Made by a program: the position numbers and the translations under genes. This document shows positions 49,401 to 64,000 of a stretch of DNA of 64,000 bases, in pieces. The stretch covers positions 73,570,342 through 73,634,341 of the forward strand of contig NC_067285.1 of assembly GCF_020740795.1 (NCBI RefSeq), written 5' to 3'. This DNA comes from Apus apus (taxonomy: Eukaryota; Chordata; Aves; Apodiformes; Apodidae). How positions within the stretch are numbered: position 1 is the first letter of the stretch; the number at the start of each line of letters is the position of its first letter. The notes beneath the pieces are model-generated. The model ran no database searches. It was not told the origin of the DNA and saw only the letters and a list, made by a program, of their open reading frames with translations.

Positions 49401-51988
49401 CACTATGTTTATTTAAAAACCCAGAAGAATTACTGTATTGACTTTCTTAGAAATCTTCTCAATTGATGCAAACTATCTGGAAAGAATGATATATCATATT
49501 ACAGCATTTAAAATCATTAATACCTGATACCATTTTGAAATACAGAGGAAAATATCATCAGAAAAGCATAGTTAATTTTATTCTTTTGGCTTCCTTCTAT
49601 ACTATGGGTATGCTAAATTAACATTTTGTGTGCAGTTGAAATTTTAAAATCTTTCACAACTTTTCTAGGTTTCTTTCATTGTTAAAAAAGATTGCCTTTG
49701 AACAACAAGAGAAGAGATGACCAGCAATACAGCACTACCTGAACACTACAGCTGTCGAATTTCAAGCATGTAGTTCACCTGTATAAACCAGTAACTGGGA
49801 AAATACTTTGGAATTATTGAAGCTTAGAATAAAAAGAGGAATATAGTTTCCTATTAAATTCTATGTATCAGGAAAAAAAAAATTAGATTCTCGAAGAATG
49901 GTTTGGAATTATATTGGTATCAAATGATAAAAGAGAGAGTGAGAATACAGTACCCTCAACTCCCCAAAAAACTGAAATTCATATGAAAGCATATTTGGAG
50001 GAGCAACAGGGAAATTTAATTCTGTAATTTTACATAATACTAAATTATCATCTGTCTGTAAGGTGCATAAGTTATGATCAATCTCAGTCTGTGAAAATCT
50101 ACAGTCAGTAACTTAACCTCTAAATAGGGTTTACTAAATCTTTAAAATAATAGTGCTCTAATTAAAGAAAAAAAAGGATAGATTCAATGGCAAAACTCTT
50201 TCTAGATTATTAAGCAATAAGAGTATTAAGTTATTAACAAAGTAGTTAACAGTTTATCCCCTCCTAGGAGACCTTGCTTCTGCCCTTAGAACATCACAGC
50301 TTTACTGTGTCTTATGCACAATTACATATGTCAGTAAACATAATTATGGCAAGCATGTAAAACAGGGACACACAATCATTTCTTCTACACGCATACAGCC
50401 AAGATGTTAAAAGCAGCAACATTTCTGTTACAAACCAACAGGACTGGGGCACCAAAACCAGTATAAATTCTAAAAGTGAGAATGAAAAATATAACAATAA
50501 TAAAAAACTAAAGCAACCTTAAGGAGTTTTAGCTCATCTGAGAAAAATTCCTAAGCCCAAGACAGCAGTGCCCTGGCATCGACTGGAATTCTGTTAGACC
50601 CTGTGTTTTGGAGGGTTGTGTGCGATGTTGGGTTTAAACTCTGGAACTGATGTTTGCCTTCACCATTTACTGAGCCCAAAATCACTGATGTTTCCTGTGC
50701 TGAATTGAAGTTAATATTCCACCCGCTTGCTCCCAACCACAGTCAAGCTCCACTGAACATCCATTACTCCATCTCCCTGTAATTGTTGGCATCTCTAGCA
50801 TGTGAAATAGCAGGAGGTAAACATAGGATCAAAGCACTGTAGTACTTACTGCTTTTGTTCCCTGCTACACAGATCTTGACTGATGTGCTGATGTCTCTCT
50901 TTCATGACTTTCCTCCTTAGTACACACAAAGTACTACTGCTAGGGGATATAAAAGACTAGCCCTACAAGATACCCATTATCCTCCAGAGTAAACACAGAT
51001 GGAAAAAATGAGGCAAACACTTCCCTTTAGTAAGCTGAATGAAAGATGTCTTATTTGGATTTTTTTTAAAAAAAGACAGAAGTAGGAAAATGTCTCTTCA
51101 TCACAAGACTGAGGTTAGCCAAGGTAAATGCAGCTTAACAAAGCAAGCAATGTAAAAGCAGTATTTTGTGGAAATTCATGAGGATATGAGAGAAAATTGT
51201 ATTTCAGCCAGAATTGCTCTGGGCATCAGGCACAACTGGTATGGTCATGCTGATCTAGCAGGAAAAAGGCTCACTTGCTACCATAGTAGTGTTGAATGTT
51301 GTATTTAAGCTTACAGGGGAAAAGATGAATGCCACCCCAGAAGTACACTTAACTGGAAATACAGAGGACCCAGAAGCCATCAGTGGAAGAGAGGATGTGG
51401 AGATCTGACAGTTCAGCCTGAACTGTGTAAAGTATGTAGTTCTGCTCTCAAAGTATTGGAAGAAATGTTCTATTTGGCAAGAGCATTCAAATACTGTTGA
51501 CCTCTTGTTAGTTAATCTTTACAGTAATCCTAGGGGAAATGGCTATTTATTTACAACTTTAATTAAGACACTTCAAAACTAATACTGCAATAACTTGGGA
51601 GACCTAGTTCCTCTTCCCATTTCATTTATGCAATATATTTCCTTACCACAACCCTCATTATAAATATGCTGTTGCTTCTACTTCCTCACAGTGTATGGCT
51701 GCATCATTAACAATGTTTTAGCATAGGTCTACTGAGACGAAAAAATAATGCTGATTATTCTTTTTTATATATATAATTATGTTTACACTTTATAGTATCT
51801 CTTAAAGACCATGTTCCCACCAATCATTTGCATTACACATTTTGCACTGGAAGCTGGGGAGGAATACTTTTTTTAAACATGTGACATTATTTCACAGAAC
51901 TAAAATAATATCTTCCATTGTTATAATATGACAAAAACTGTAATAAATTTTGTTCCAGGGAAAAATGTTAAGGGACAGCTGGGGGCAG

Positions 51989-52009
51989 TGTATTTGCTCA
52001 GCAAATACA
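51989..52009. repeat. Perfect 10-bp palindrome with 1-bp centre
   Basis: TGTATTTGCT, centre C, then AGCAAATACA: all ten pairs are complementary. The core TGCTCAGCA resembles the half-site arrangement of MAF-type recognition elements, but the spacing is shorter than in the classical element, so binding is speculative. Confidence 0.6.
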
Positions 52010-52569
52010 TTAGTTTTTGTCATAGGTTTAATACACTTTTAATTAAAAGGAAAACATATACCTAAGTTTTTGTTACTAGAAATTTAAGAAGATATATTGC
52101 AAAATGAGAGAACTATTTTCTATCCTTGTGTAAAGATAAAGGACACCCTGCCTTAGGAAGATTAAAATAAGAACATTAACATCATTACTAATAACAAGAA
52201 GGGATTTTTTTAATCTCTTGGATTAGAATAAGAACTTGTTTAATATTCATAAGCTAGAAGAAGCAATTTTTCATGCATTACTTCTAAATAAGAAAAAGGC
52301 AATTTCAGTATCTTTCAGTCCTTTACCAGTAACTGAATTAGTCACACTTTGTGAAAGATAGCTCACCAAAGAGAGTTTAAAATAATTTTTAAATTAGTGA
52401 CACAACAATCAAAGCATTTAACTTAATAAGAGGTAACAGGAGAGATTAAAGTGAAATATGTATTTTTAGCTCCTGGTTATGAATTTTATAAAACTGATGT
52501 AAATACAGTTTTGTTTTGAATGCAGTCTTGTTAGTACTTTCCCTGAAGACTTCTTTCCATGTTACTATT

Positions 52570-52616
52570 AAAAAAAAACCCAAACACACCACAAAACCCC
52601 CAAAATCCTCAAACCA
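52570..52616 (+). repeat. A/C-rich low-complexity tract
   Basis: A run of A followed by CCCAAACACACCACAAAACC and CCAAAATCCTCAAACC. It has the same strand bias and unit types as the other A/C-rich tracts. Confidence 0.65.
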
Positions 52617-53823
52617 TCTGGTTGATTTCAATTACCTGTGTCAAAGTATATTAACATCTCTGCCTTGCACATATAAGACACTAGATCAGCTCTTAGATTA
52701 CAGACCCATGTCTTCCTTCCCCAATATAGGAAAGAAATGGCTCACAGCGTTGTGTTCTGCATAACATATGCTTACTGACTGTGAAAGAACTAATACCAGC
52801 ATAACATTTATTCCAATTTCATCCTTATTTTGATTCCACAAGTAGTGTAAGCACTGAAATATGCTTCTATGTGATATTCCACATATGAAGGGTTTAAAGT
52901 TTAACATCATATTTACTTATTTGGTACAATTGTCGTTGCTTGGGATCTTGGTGTAGTAGAGTAATAGAGCAGAATACTGAAATCACAACCCCATGCTTTT
53001 CCCATCTTGGCAACTAAATTCAGAGAAAATTTAATTCATACTTACAGGTCATTACTTCTGAATACTTAAATATGTCTTTTTTCTTCCTATATGTTCCACA
53101 TTTTGTTGCTAACCTCAAAACAAGTTATCAGTAGGTTTCTTTAGGACACACTTAAAATTAAAACCAAACTGCAAAATATGAACTGATGAGAGGTAAACAG
53201 GACTTTCTCCATATTAAGTGTTTCCTTTGGAGGGATGGCCGTAGATATAACATGAGCTCTTCTACCTCAAATTAATCAGTAAGTTAACAAATCTTTTATT
53301 CCACGGCAGAACCATATTATAAAAGTACCTATTAGGTCTCAATGACATGCCCAGAACAGTTTTATTTAAAGAGTTGTGACCAAGGATACAGTTAACTGGC
53401 TATGTTCACATTTGGGTATATGCAGTCTCAGAGCATTAGGAGACCTTATCAACAATGGTGCTCTCAAGTACCCTTTCCATCTGCTATAGCTATTTTTCAG
53501 ATATTTAGAAAGGAGAACTTACCTCTGCACACTGCATCCTGTGCAAGTGCTATTATCAGCTTGGGATTTCCTGGAAACTGTGAAATGTATTCCAGATACC
53601 AAAATGACAATATCCTTGGTTTAAGATGAGATGCTCAGAGCTAAATATTTCAAGTGACAAAACATATTACTTCTTGAATTTTGCTTAGGCCATATTTCAG
53701 CCCAGCCTTAACACTTGGGATTTTCATTAGCAAACATGTATTTAAACACCTGCTGTGCAAGGTCAGTCAGATACTTAAACAACTGAAATAAATTAAGAAT
53801 TCTATTGTTTCAATACCCAAGTC

Positions 53824-54170
53824 ATAATCATAAAATCACAAGATAGTTCAGGTTTGACAGAACCTCAGCAAGTTCCACTTCAGCTAAAGGTCAGATGGGC
53901 TTAATCCAGCCGGAGTTTGAAAAACTCCAAAGATGGAGACTGCACAACCTCTCTGGACAATCTGCTCCCATCCTTGGCTATCCTCACAGCTTTTCCTTTT
54001 GACCAGGCTGAAACTGTTGATTGAATTTATGCTGTTGTGTCTTGTCCTGCTATGCAGGGCTGTGAAAATCTAGCTCCATATTTTTTATATAGTGTCTCTC
54101 ATAGGTACTAGCAGGCTGCTATCAGGCCTCCCTGAAGATGTCTCCTTTCCAGGATGAACAAGCCCCTTTA
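53824..54170 (-). mobile_element. Old diverged CR1 fragment
   Basis: ATCATAAAATCACAAGATAG is a decayed tail. It is followed by GGTTTGACAGAACCTCAGCA, AGATGGAGACTGCACAACCT, CTCTGGACAATCTGCTCCC and near the truncated end ATGTCTCCTTTCCAGGATGA with ACAAGCCC. The order matches CR1 3' sequence read on the minus strand, but substitutions are far more frequent than in the copies at 41266 or 57584, so this is an older subfamily. Confidence 0.85.
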
Positions 54171-57100
54171 CCTTAGGTCTCCCAACAGGGCTGACAGCAA
54201 AAAATGGAAATTGGGGTTCCAAATCTTTCCCTCATTCAGATGAATGGTTTCAGTGAGGCTGCTTGTATTTAAGAAAGCTGAACTTGAAGAAGGAAAACAA
54301 CCAAAACAATCATTTGTCTAACTTCACTGAAAAAAATTATGAGAGTTGTGACAATTGTTTACACACAGTCTGGAAAATATTATCAAAGAAGAAGTAGAAT
54401 TACTGAAGGCCAATAATTCTATCACAACAAATGGCATAGTCATGAAAAAAATTATGCTGGAAACCTTCACTTGTAAAATTTTAGAGGATTTTATAAGTAA
54501 ATGTGGAAAATAAGTTTGTGACAACAGTCAATAAGTCTGGTATTTTGCAAATATATTTTTAAGGAAACAAAAATTATACTTTGCATATTGATTCCCGTTT
54601 TAAGCATTTTTCTGGTTACTTGGCCAAGCAAGGAAGGATTTGGTGGTGTTTTTTGTTTCATTTTCTCTTCAACAATAACAATCTTTATAATGGGTTTATT
54701 ACCTTAAGTGAAGCTCTGAAATTGGCCACAACCTGGCACAAAAAGGGTACTGTAGGGTTATGTCGCTACTGTGTGATACATGCTGCTTGAGTGCTTAGAG
54801 CTAGCGTCAGAAATGACTTAGGGTTAGGTATTGCTGCTAAGTGGCTTTCTTGAGCTTATTATAACGTGTCCTCTATTTGAAGGGGAACTGTTGAGTACCT
54901 CAGAAATCAATCTTGGAGAGGCAGAGGATGAAAATGTGGTCTAAAGGTAGGTAATGGAACTGACAGAGATGTAGGACCCCACTATGACTTCAGTTTGCTA
55001 CTGAGAACACCTGGAAGGTGTCTCCTGCCATTTTGGATTTGAATTCAGAAAGCTGACATGACCGATCTACAGCCTTTGAATATGTGGCCTTTCTTTTCTC
55101 TTAAAATGTAGATGTGGGAAGAATGGACAAAGGCTTCCTCCTTTTTGCATCCTATTCAGTGCTGACAGCACTTGTCCAGGATTCCACATAGCCTAGTTCA
55201 AATCCACACATTTACACAATGAAGTTAAATCAGACAAATTGTAATCTGTTGATCTATAAAATATTTACAAATCTTACTCACCTGTATCAGTTTTCCCTAA
55301 GGTTGTTTAAGATAATGATTGGAGAGCAAGTGAAAATGTTACTTAATGCAATTTTGAATTTCTATAAGATTTACTAGGAATGTTCCTGTAGCAATTAATT
55401 GATTCATTACTCTAGAAGCTCTTGAAATGCAGAACAGGTGTTCACTTCAAAATACCATGAAAAGAGGAAAAAATTAGTACAGATAAGTGGTTATTGTGGG
55501 GTTATTTTTAGAATTGAGACCTAACAATTTATTTACAAAACAACCTTCGATGTGTCCTGTTACTGATCCTCCCCTAGGTGAAAACCAATGTCCCAATTAT
55601 CTGATGATGCTCTTTCAGTTGAAACCAAACTGAGTATTTTGTGTTAAGTAGGTAAAAATAATGTAATAATATTCTTAATACAGTATTAACAATTTGCAAG
55701 TCTGGTATTCTGTAATATGAATTTGGGAATATTTAATTTCTAACTGAAATGCAGACACCACAATGGTGTAACAAAACAGCTGTTCAATAATACAAAGAAA
55801 TTATATTCAAGCTCAGAAGATAATGTCAATTAAAAGAAGTTGAAACTGGTGCTGAAGAGTGACTATTTAAAATGCAAATAGTGCTATGATTGTCTTAAAT
55901 GTTCAGATGTCACTAAACTTGTAATTAACAGACAGCCTTACTTACTGATAGGGTGTGAGCAGGAGGCTCAAGAAAAATTCAAAATGACACTTTTAACGTC
56001 ACTGATATCACTTACAAAAATATGTTGAGTTCTTTGAAACTTGTTTCATCATTTTTTCCATTGAAGCTTCTAAAGACGTTTATAGAACATATATTTCTTA
56101 CATTTCTGCCAAGACATCTTATTTTTGGACTTACGAATGCTCTGACATCATACGTCTAGATGTTTGAAATATTTTTTTTCTTATGGGAAATATAATTAAA
56201 TGCACTGAAGGGGTTCTCTGAGATTATTTTATATATTTATGCAGTTGCTTAACTAGCAATCTCTCCCAATAAACCAAGCGGTCAGAAGGTGTGTAAATGA
56301 AGACAAATGATGATCCTCTAGACTATATTAAAAAGGTTAAAAATGTCAAGGTGGTATTTTAATAAAAATCTCTACTATTTTATAGGAGAGACATTTTAAA
56401 GAAAGAAATCTGTTTTCAGTCTTTCATATGAACTGAATTATGTACATATAGTACTGCAGCAAATAACTAGCTTTTTATCAGCATGCAATAGTAGTTTAAA
56501 ATATACCTTTGGGCATGGATTACTAAAAAGGTCTATTGCCAAACTGAACTTTTTTTACTTTGGCACCATTTTTTCTTTCTTTTGCTGACCCTTAAAATAG
56601 CCAAAATAACCTTTTCTCCATGTCTTATGAATAATACATTTTAAAAATATCTTACGAAAAGCAGCTTTACCACGACAATTCCCGGTGAAGTGCACTCAGT
56701 CTTGTACCCTCATCTGTGCTTCTAAAATTTGTTACCGTACAGGAACACAGTGGCAGCTGCGACAGGATTTTGTCATCATGTACATTTGGCTCCTTCCATT
56801 ACATTTCCATTATCTTCCACTACTTTTCTCTAATGTATCTCTGTAAGAAAATTCTGAATATTGAGTTTGCAACAGTTTGTGAAATAAAATACGAGTGTTT
56901 ACCACAAATTACGAGAAGGCACCCATTGCCTCTGCTTCCAACAGCAGACAGGATTCAAAAACAGCTGTCGTTACATCTAGGTTTCTATGAAAGGAAACCT
57001 GAAACACTGAAGACCGTGTTTGATTTTTCATTTATTCAATAGAATTAATCAATTCATGGGCACTAGAAACTTGTTTCAGTTCCATAAACATAGGAAACAA

Positions 57101-57583
57101 ACAAGTCATGGTCTTTGAGCTATTATACTGGACTATCTAAACAAAATAGTGGGATTTGGCAATTAACCTTAGGAAACTGCTATAGCTAGAGTCAGAGATA
57201 TTCGTAAGAGTGGGAACAATGAAACTGGCTTCAAACAATACTTCTAAACTGATTGGAAAAGTTTCTATACTATACAAATTACTGTGATATTATTGACATG
57301 TTAAAATCTGTTAAATTTTTTAGTAGATATTTCGGTCTCCTGTTTCATATAAAGAGCAATGTAGTTTATTCAATTTTTAAAGCTTCTCTAGTTCCGAAAT
57401 ATTGTTAATACAGAAGAAGAAGATGCTGCCAAAACTGACAACTGCCTTGGAGAGGGCAAAATAATTGTAAAATCCACCTACACTGAGCACACCAGACAGG
57501 GAGTTGTTCAGCTGTGCTACTGAAGTCTATGCTTCGGTTGGCCTTTATGTTTGTACAGCGTCTAGACTAGAAGATTTTAGATA
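54171..57583. other. AT-rich intergenic DNA
   Basis: No gene seen. The plus frame at 56716-57042 (108 codons) and the minus frame at 54324-54524 have no recognisable domain. Confidence 0.55.
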
Positions 57584-57981
57584 CAGAATCACAGAATCAT
57601 AGAATTACCAAGGCTGGAAAAGACCTTTATGATCATTAAGTCCAGCCTATGGCCAACACCACCACATCTGCTAGACCATGGCATTAAGTGCCACATCCAG
57701 TCTTTCCCTGAACACATTCAGGGATGGTGCCTCCACCACTTCCCTGGGAAGTCCATTCCAATGTCTAATCACCCTCTCCTTGAGGAAGTACTTTCTAATA
57801 TCCAACCTAAACCTCCCCTGGAGCAGCTTGAGGCCATGCCCTCTTGACTTGTTGCTAGCTGCCCAGAAAAAGAGCCCAGTCCCCACCTGAATACAATCTC
57901 CCTTCAGATAGTTGAAGAGAGTGATAAGGTCCCCCCTCAGTCTCCTCTTTTCCAGGCTAAACAACCCTAGCTCCCTTAGAG
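57584..57981 (-). mobile_element. CR1 retrotransposon with open C-terminal ORF2
   Basis: The tail ACAGAATCACAGAATCATAG and GGCTGGAAAAGACCTTTATG sits at the low coordinate (CR1-Y-like). On the minus strand 57671-57964 is open for 97 codons and reads [20 protein letters not shown], then [40 protein letters not shown] and a normal C-terminal stop. It has kept the conserved Trp and the frame to the natural end, so it is among the younger copies. The 5' truncation removes the endonuclease and the RT core. It lies on the same strand as FSTL5, about 2 kb beyond its stop codon. Confidence 0.96.
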
Positions 57982-58126
57982 GCTAGGCATGGGAACAGAC
58001 ATCTGTCTATACTCCAATTACTCTGTGCCTAATTGATTCATAAATAGGCTTTCTAGCAGCCAAAGGAAACATTTCCAGCCTGGTAAGCTCTTCTAAAAAG
58101 TTTCCTTTCCTCAATGTGTATTATTT

Positions 58127-58142
58127 TATATATATATATATA
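58127..58142. repeat. (TA)8 microsatellite
   Basis: Eight TA units between TTATTT and TGTAAA. A possible length-variable marker. Confidence 0.7.
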
Positions 58143-58268
58143 TGTAAAAATAGTGGGGAGATGAACTTCCCTGTATCTTGCTATCAGCTAAAGTCTGTGC
58201 TACACGCCCCTTCAGTGTGGCTATGTTGGAGCATTCACCAAAGTCAGAACTATTTAAAATGTATGGGC

Positions 58269-58274
58269 TTTATT
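58269..58274 (-). promoter_or_regulatory. Candidate FSTL5 poly(A) signal AATAAA
   Basis: TTTATT on the plus strand gives a canonical AATAAA on the coding strand about 1.74 kb after the stop. It is the first canonical hexamer I find downstream. A 3' UTR of that size would be plausible, but the earlier ATTAAA hexamers could also be used. Confidence 0.35.
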
Positions 58275-59624
58275 CTCCTTTTGTCAAGCATTTTCTACAT
58301 ACAGAACATTCACATGGTGTGAGTTACAGAGGAAAAATGCATGAGACAGACTACTGCAAATAAGTAACTAACAGACAGTTTACATGATTCTTGTTCGTTC
58401 ACAATGGAGAAAAGTTGTTAAAAAGGAAAACAGATTCAGTAGCTAGGAATGTAAGTAGACCATTATCTTAGTTAAATCTACCTACCAGGAGGTTTGCTCA
58501 AGCTAAAGAGAGATCTACTGTATCACACAGGGCAGGATGCTAAATGCACACAAGATTACAACGCTAGAAAATTCCAGATTTCTAAGCAATTTTGCACAAT
58601 CTAAATTGCAGTAAAATTTTGCTTAAAAAAAGATATTATTTTTTGGATTGCCCTCAGTAAATGGAGGTCAATTTAAGAGCTTATAAGCTTTTAGCAAAAA
58701 CATAAAAATAAAAATACCCCCAAACTTTTAAGTCATTGCTCTAAGTCTGGATAGTTGTTTACTGCTGGCTTTCTGATGCTACTGACTTGTTATTCTACTT
58801 CTGGGAATCTTATTTTTCCCATTTGTATATTTAACCATTGTTATTATTAGAATTCTAAGTAAACAAACTATAAAAAAATACAAAGTTTTTTTGTTTGTTC
58901 GTTTTTTGCACTAATCTAAATGGATGCATGGAATAGAAAATTTGTTGAGCTAACTGAATAGTTTAAAAAATATGGATCAATGGTACAACGCATAAGCACA
59001 TAAGCAAAAATGTCACCTACTAGTTGTAGACTTCAGTTCTTTGTATTTTCAGTTTCTTAAAATGCATTTTGTTTGTTTTTAATAAGAGTTTCCTTGACGA
59101 TATAAGTGAAGCTCTGTGATGCCAGGTTTTTAGAACGTGGTTTACTCTGAAAGGATAACTGCAGTATTTCTCTTTAGTAGAACTAAAACTCCTTGATGAT
59201 GAAACCCTGTGGGAGCTGAAAAACCTAACGTGTTTTTTTTTTTTCTAAAAAAAGGTGAAGCTTCTGCAAGCAGCTCTTTCAACTAAGACTCACCATAAAA
59301 ATAAACTCCTCAAAATGCAGTGATCAGAAAACACCGCAAATAGAATTTCTCCTGTTCTTCTTTTCATTTAAGTTCCACAACTAGAAATTTGATACTAAAA
59401 ATTTCTTTCAAATGACAAGCAATCTTGTAGCCACAGTGGGAATAAACTACACAATTTCTATCCTTTACCTTTCATGTGAGACTTTCACTTCAAGGCACAA
59501 AAAGATTAAATAGTGGACTGGATAGAACAGGACATAACATTTCAGTTTAAGGAGTCAAAGGTTGGACAACAGCACTTTTTTTTTGAGTGTGTCTGAAGGA
59601 AACCAAACAAAAATTTGAATTATA

Positions 59625-59630
59625 TTTAAT
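59625..59630 (-). promoter_or_regulatory. Candidate proximal FSTL5 poly(A) signal ATTAAA
   Basis: TTTAAT on the plus strand reads ATTAAA on the coding strand about 380 bases after the stop. It is the nearest strong-variant hexamer, so it may mark a short 3' UTR isoform. Confidence 0.3.
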
Positions 59631-60010
59631 AATTCCATTTACAAATGCAAAGTATTATATTAAATTCCCTGAAAATTTTTGTTGCATTTTGGGTTTTTCT
59701 TTGTTTGTTTGTTTCCCTACTTCTTAAAAAATAATGTATGTTATTTATCATCAATTTTAGTATTTAGTCATTTCTGTCAACCAACACAACCTCAGCTGGT
59801 AATTAATAAGGAGTACCATAATCAAATTAGTTTTAGTAATTTTTATGTGGAAGTTGATTCAAATTGTGTTCAAGTAAAAAAAGGTAACAACGTCTAACAA
59901 TTCAAAGGTCTAACATTTTAAAATGAAAATTGTGTGAATTTGAAGAATAGTGTAATTTAAGTGCAATGTACTGTAAAATTATTAATTCTGTAAATATCTA
60001 ACAAAGATCT

Positions 60011-64000
<3,990 letters not shown>

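Larger units (their letters stand above)
46441..53823. other. Long AT-rich intergenic stretch, no gene seen
   Basis: About 7.4 kb with no recognised gene, RNA or transposon. It has a perfect palindrome at 51989-52009 and an A/C-rich tract at 52570-52616. Open frames of 60-85 codons scattered through it show no domain or splice structure. Confidence 0.55.
57982..60010 (-). other. FSTL5 3' UTR and downstream flank
   Basis: This is the AT-rich sequence directly after the FSTL5 stop codon on the minus strand. The transcript end cannot be fixed from sequence, but candidate poly(A) signals lie at 59625-59630, 59078-59083 (both ATTAAA) and 58269-58274 (AATAAA). A (TA)8 run is at 58127-58142 and T/G-rich patches at 58885-58907 and 59690-59716. 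The short plus-strand frames here are not supported. Confidence 0.55.

Overview
This window is nuclear DNA from a bird. The evidence is a large set of CR1 non-LTR retrotransposons, most 5'-truncated and many with the typical 3' end (ATTCTRTG-like repeats next to GGTTGGAAGGGACCT-type sequence), together with ERVL-like LTRs of the kind common in birds. The LTR types suggest a neoavian species rather than a galliform; that is inference. Nothing bacterial or viral-genomic is present: no operons, tRNA or rRNA genes, or CRISPR arrays.

Only one protein-coding exon can be supported. It lies on the minus strand at 60011-60713 and is the terminal coding exon of a follistatin-like gene, most likely FSTL5. 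It has a clean splice acceptor, 233 whole codons and a TAA stop. Everything to its right (60714-64000) is read as the last FSTL5 intron, which carries one old CR1 scrap. Everything to its left is the 3' UTR and then about 58 kb of AT-rich intergenic DNA. That fits the large gene desert known downstream of FSTL5 in vertebrates.

Layout: 1-5546 intergenic with a minus-strand CR1 (2226-2915) and a G-rich tract (4329-4371). 5552-6254 is a complete solo LTR with TG...CA ends and a 5-bp target duplication. 7988-8759 is a plus CR1. 11766-12130 is an internal CR1 pol fragment without a 3' end. 17142-17346 and 19166-19576 are minus CR1s. 24890-25345 is an ancient, decayed LINE reverse-transcriptase relic. 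27180-27704 holds two CR1 tails in opposite orientation. 28230-28432 is a 3'-truncated LTR. 31380-31938 and 33357-33730 are plus CR1s. 40023-40200 is a CR1 tail followed by a second degraded LTR (40371-40963) and a minus CR1 (41266-41700). 44860-46250 is an unexplained, relatively GC-rich block. 46345-46440, 53824-54170 and 57584-57981 are minus CR1s, the last lying just beyond FSTL5.

No new gene system was found. The items most worth a second look are the decayed RT relic, the CR1 internal fragment lacking a 3' end, the two LTRs sharing a U3 motif, the GC-rich block with a minus-strand poly(A) signal, and the recurring A/C-rich strand-asymmetric tracts.
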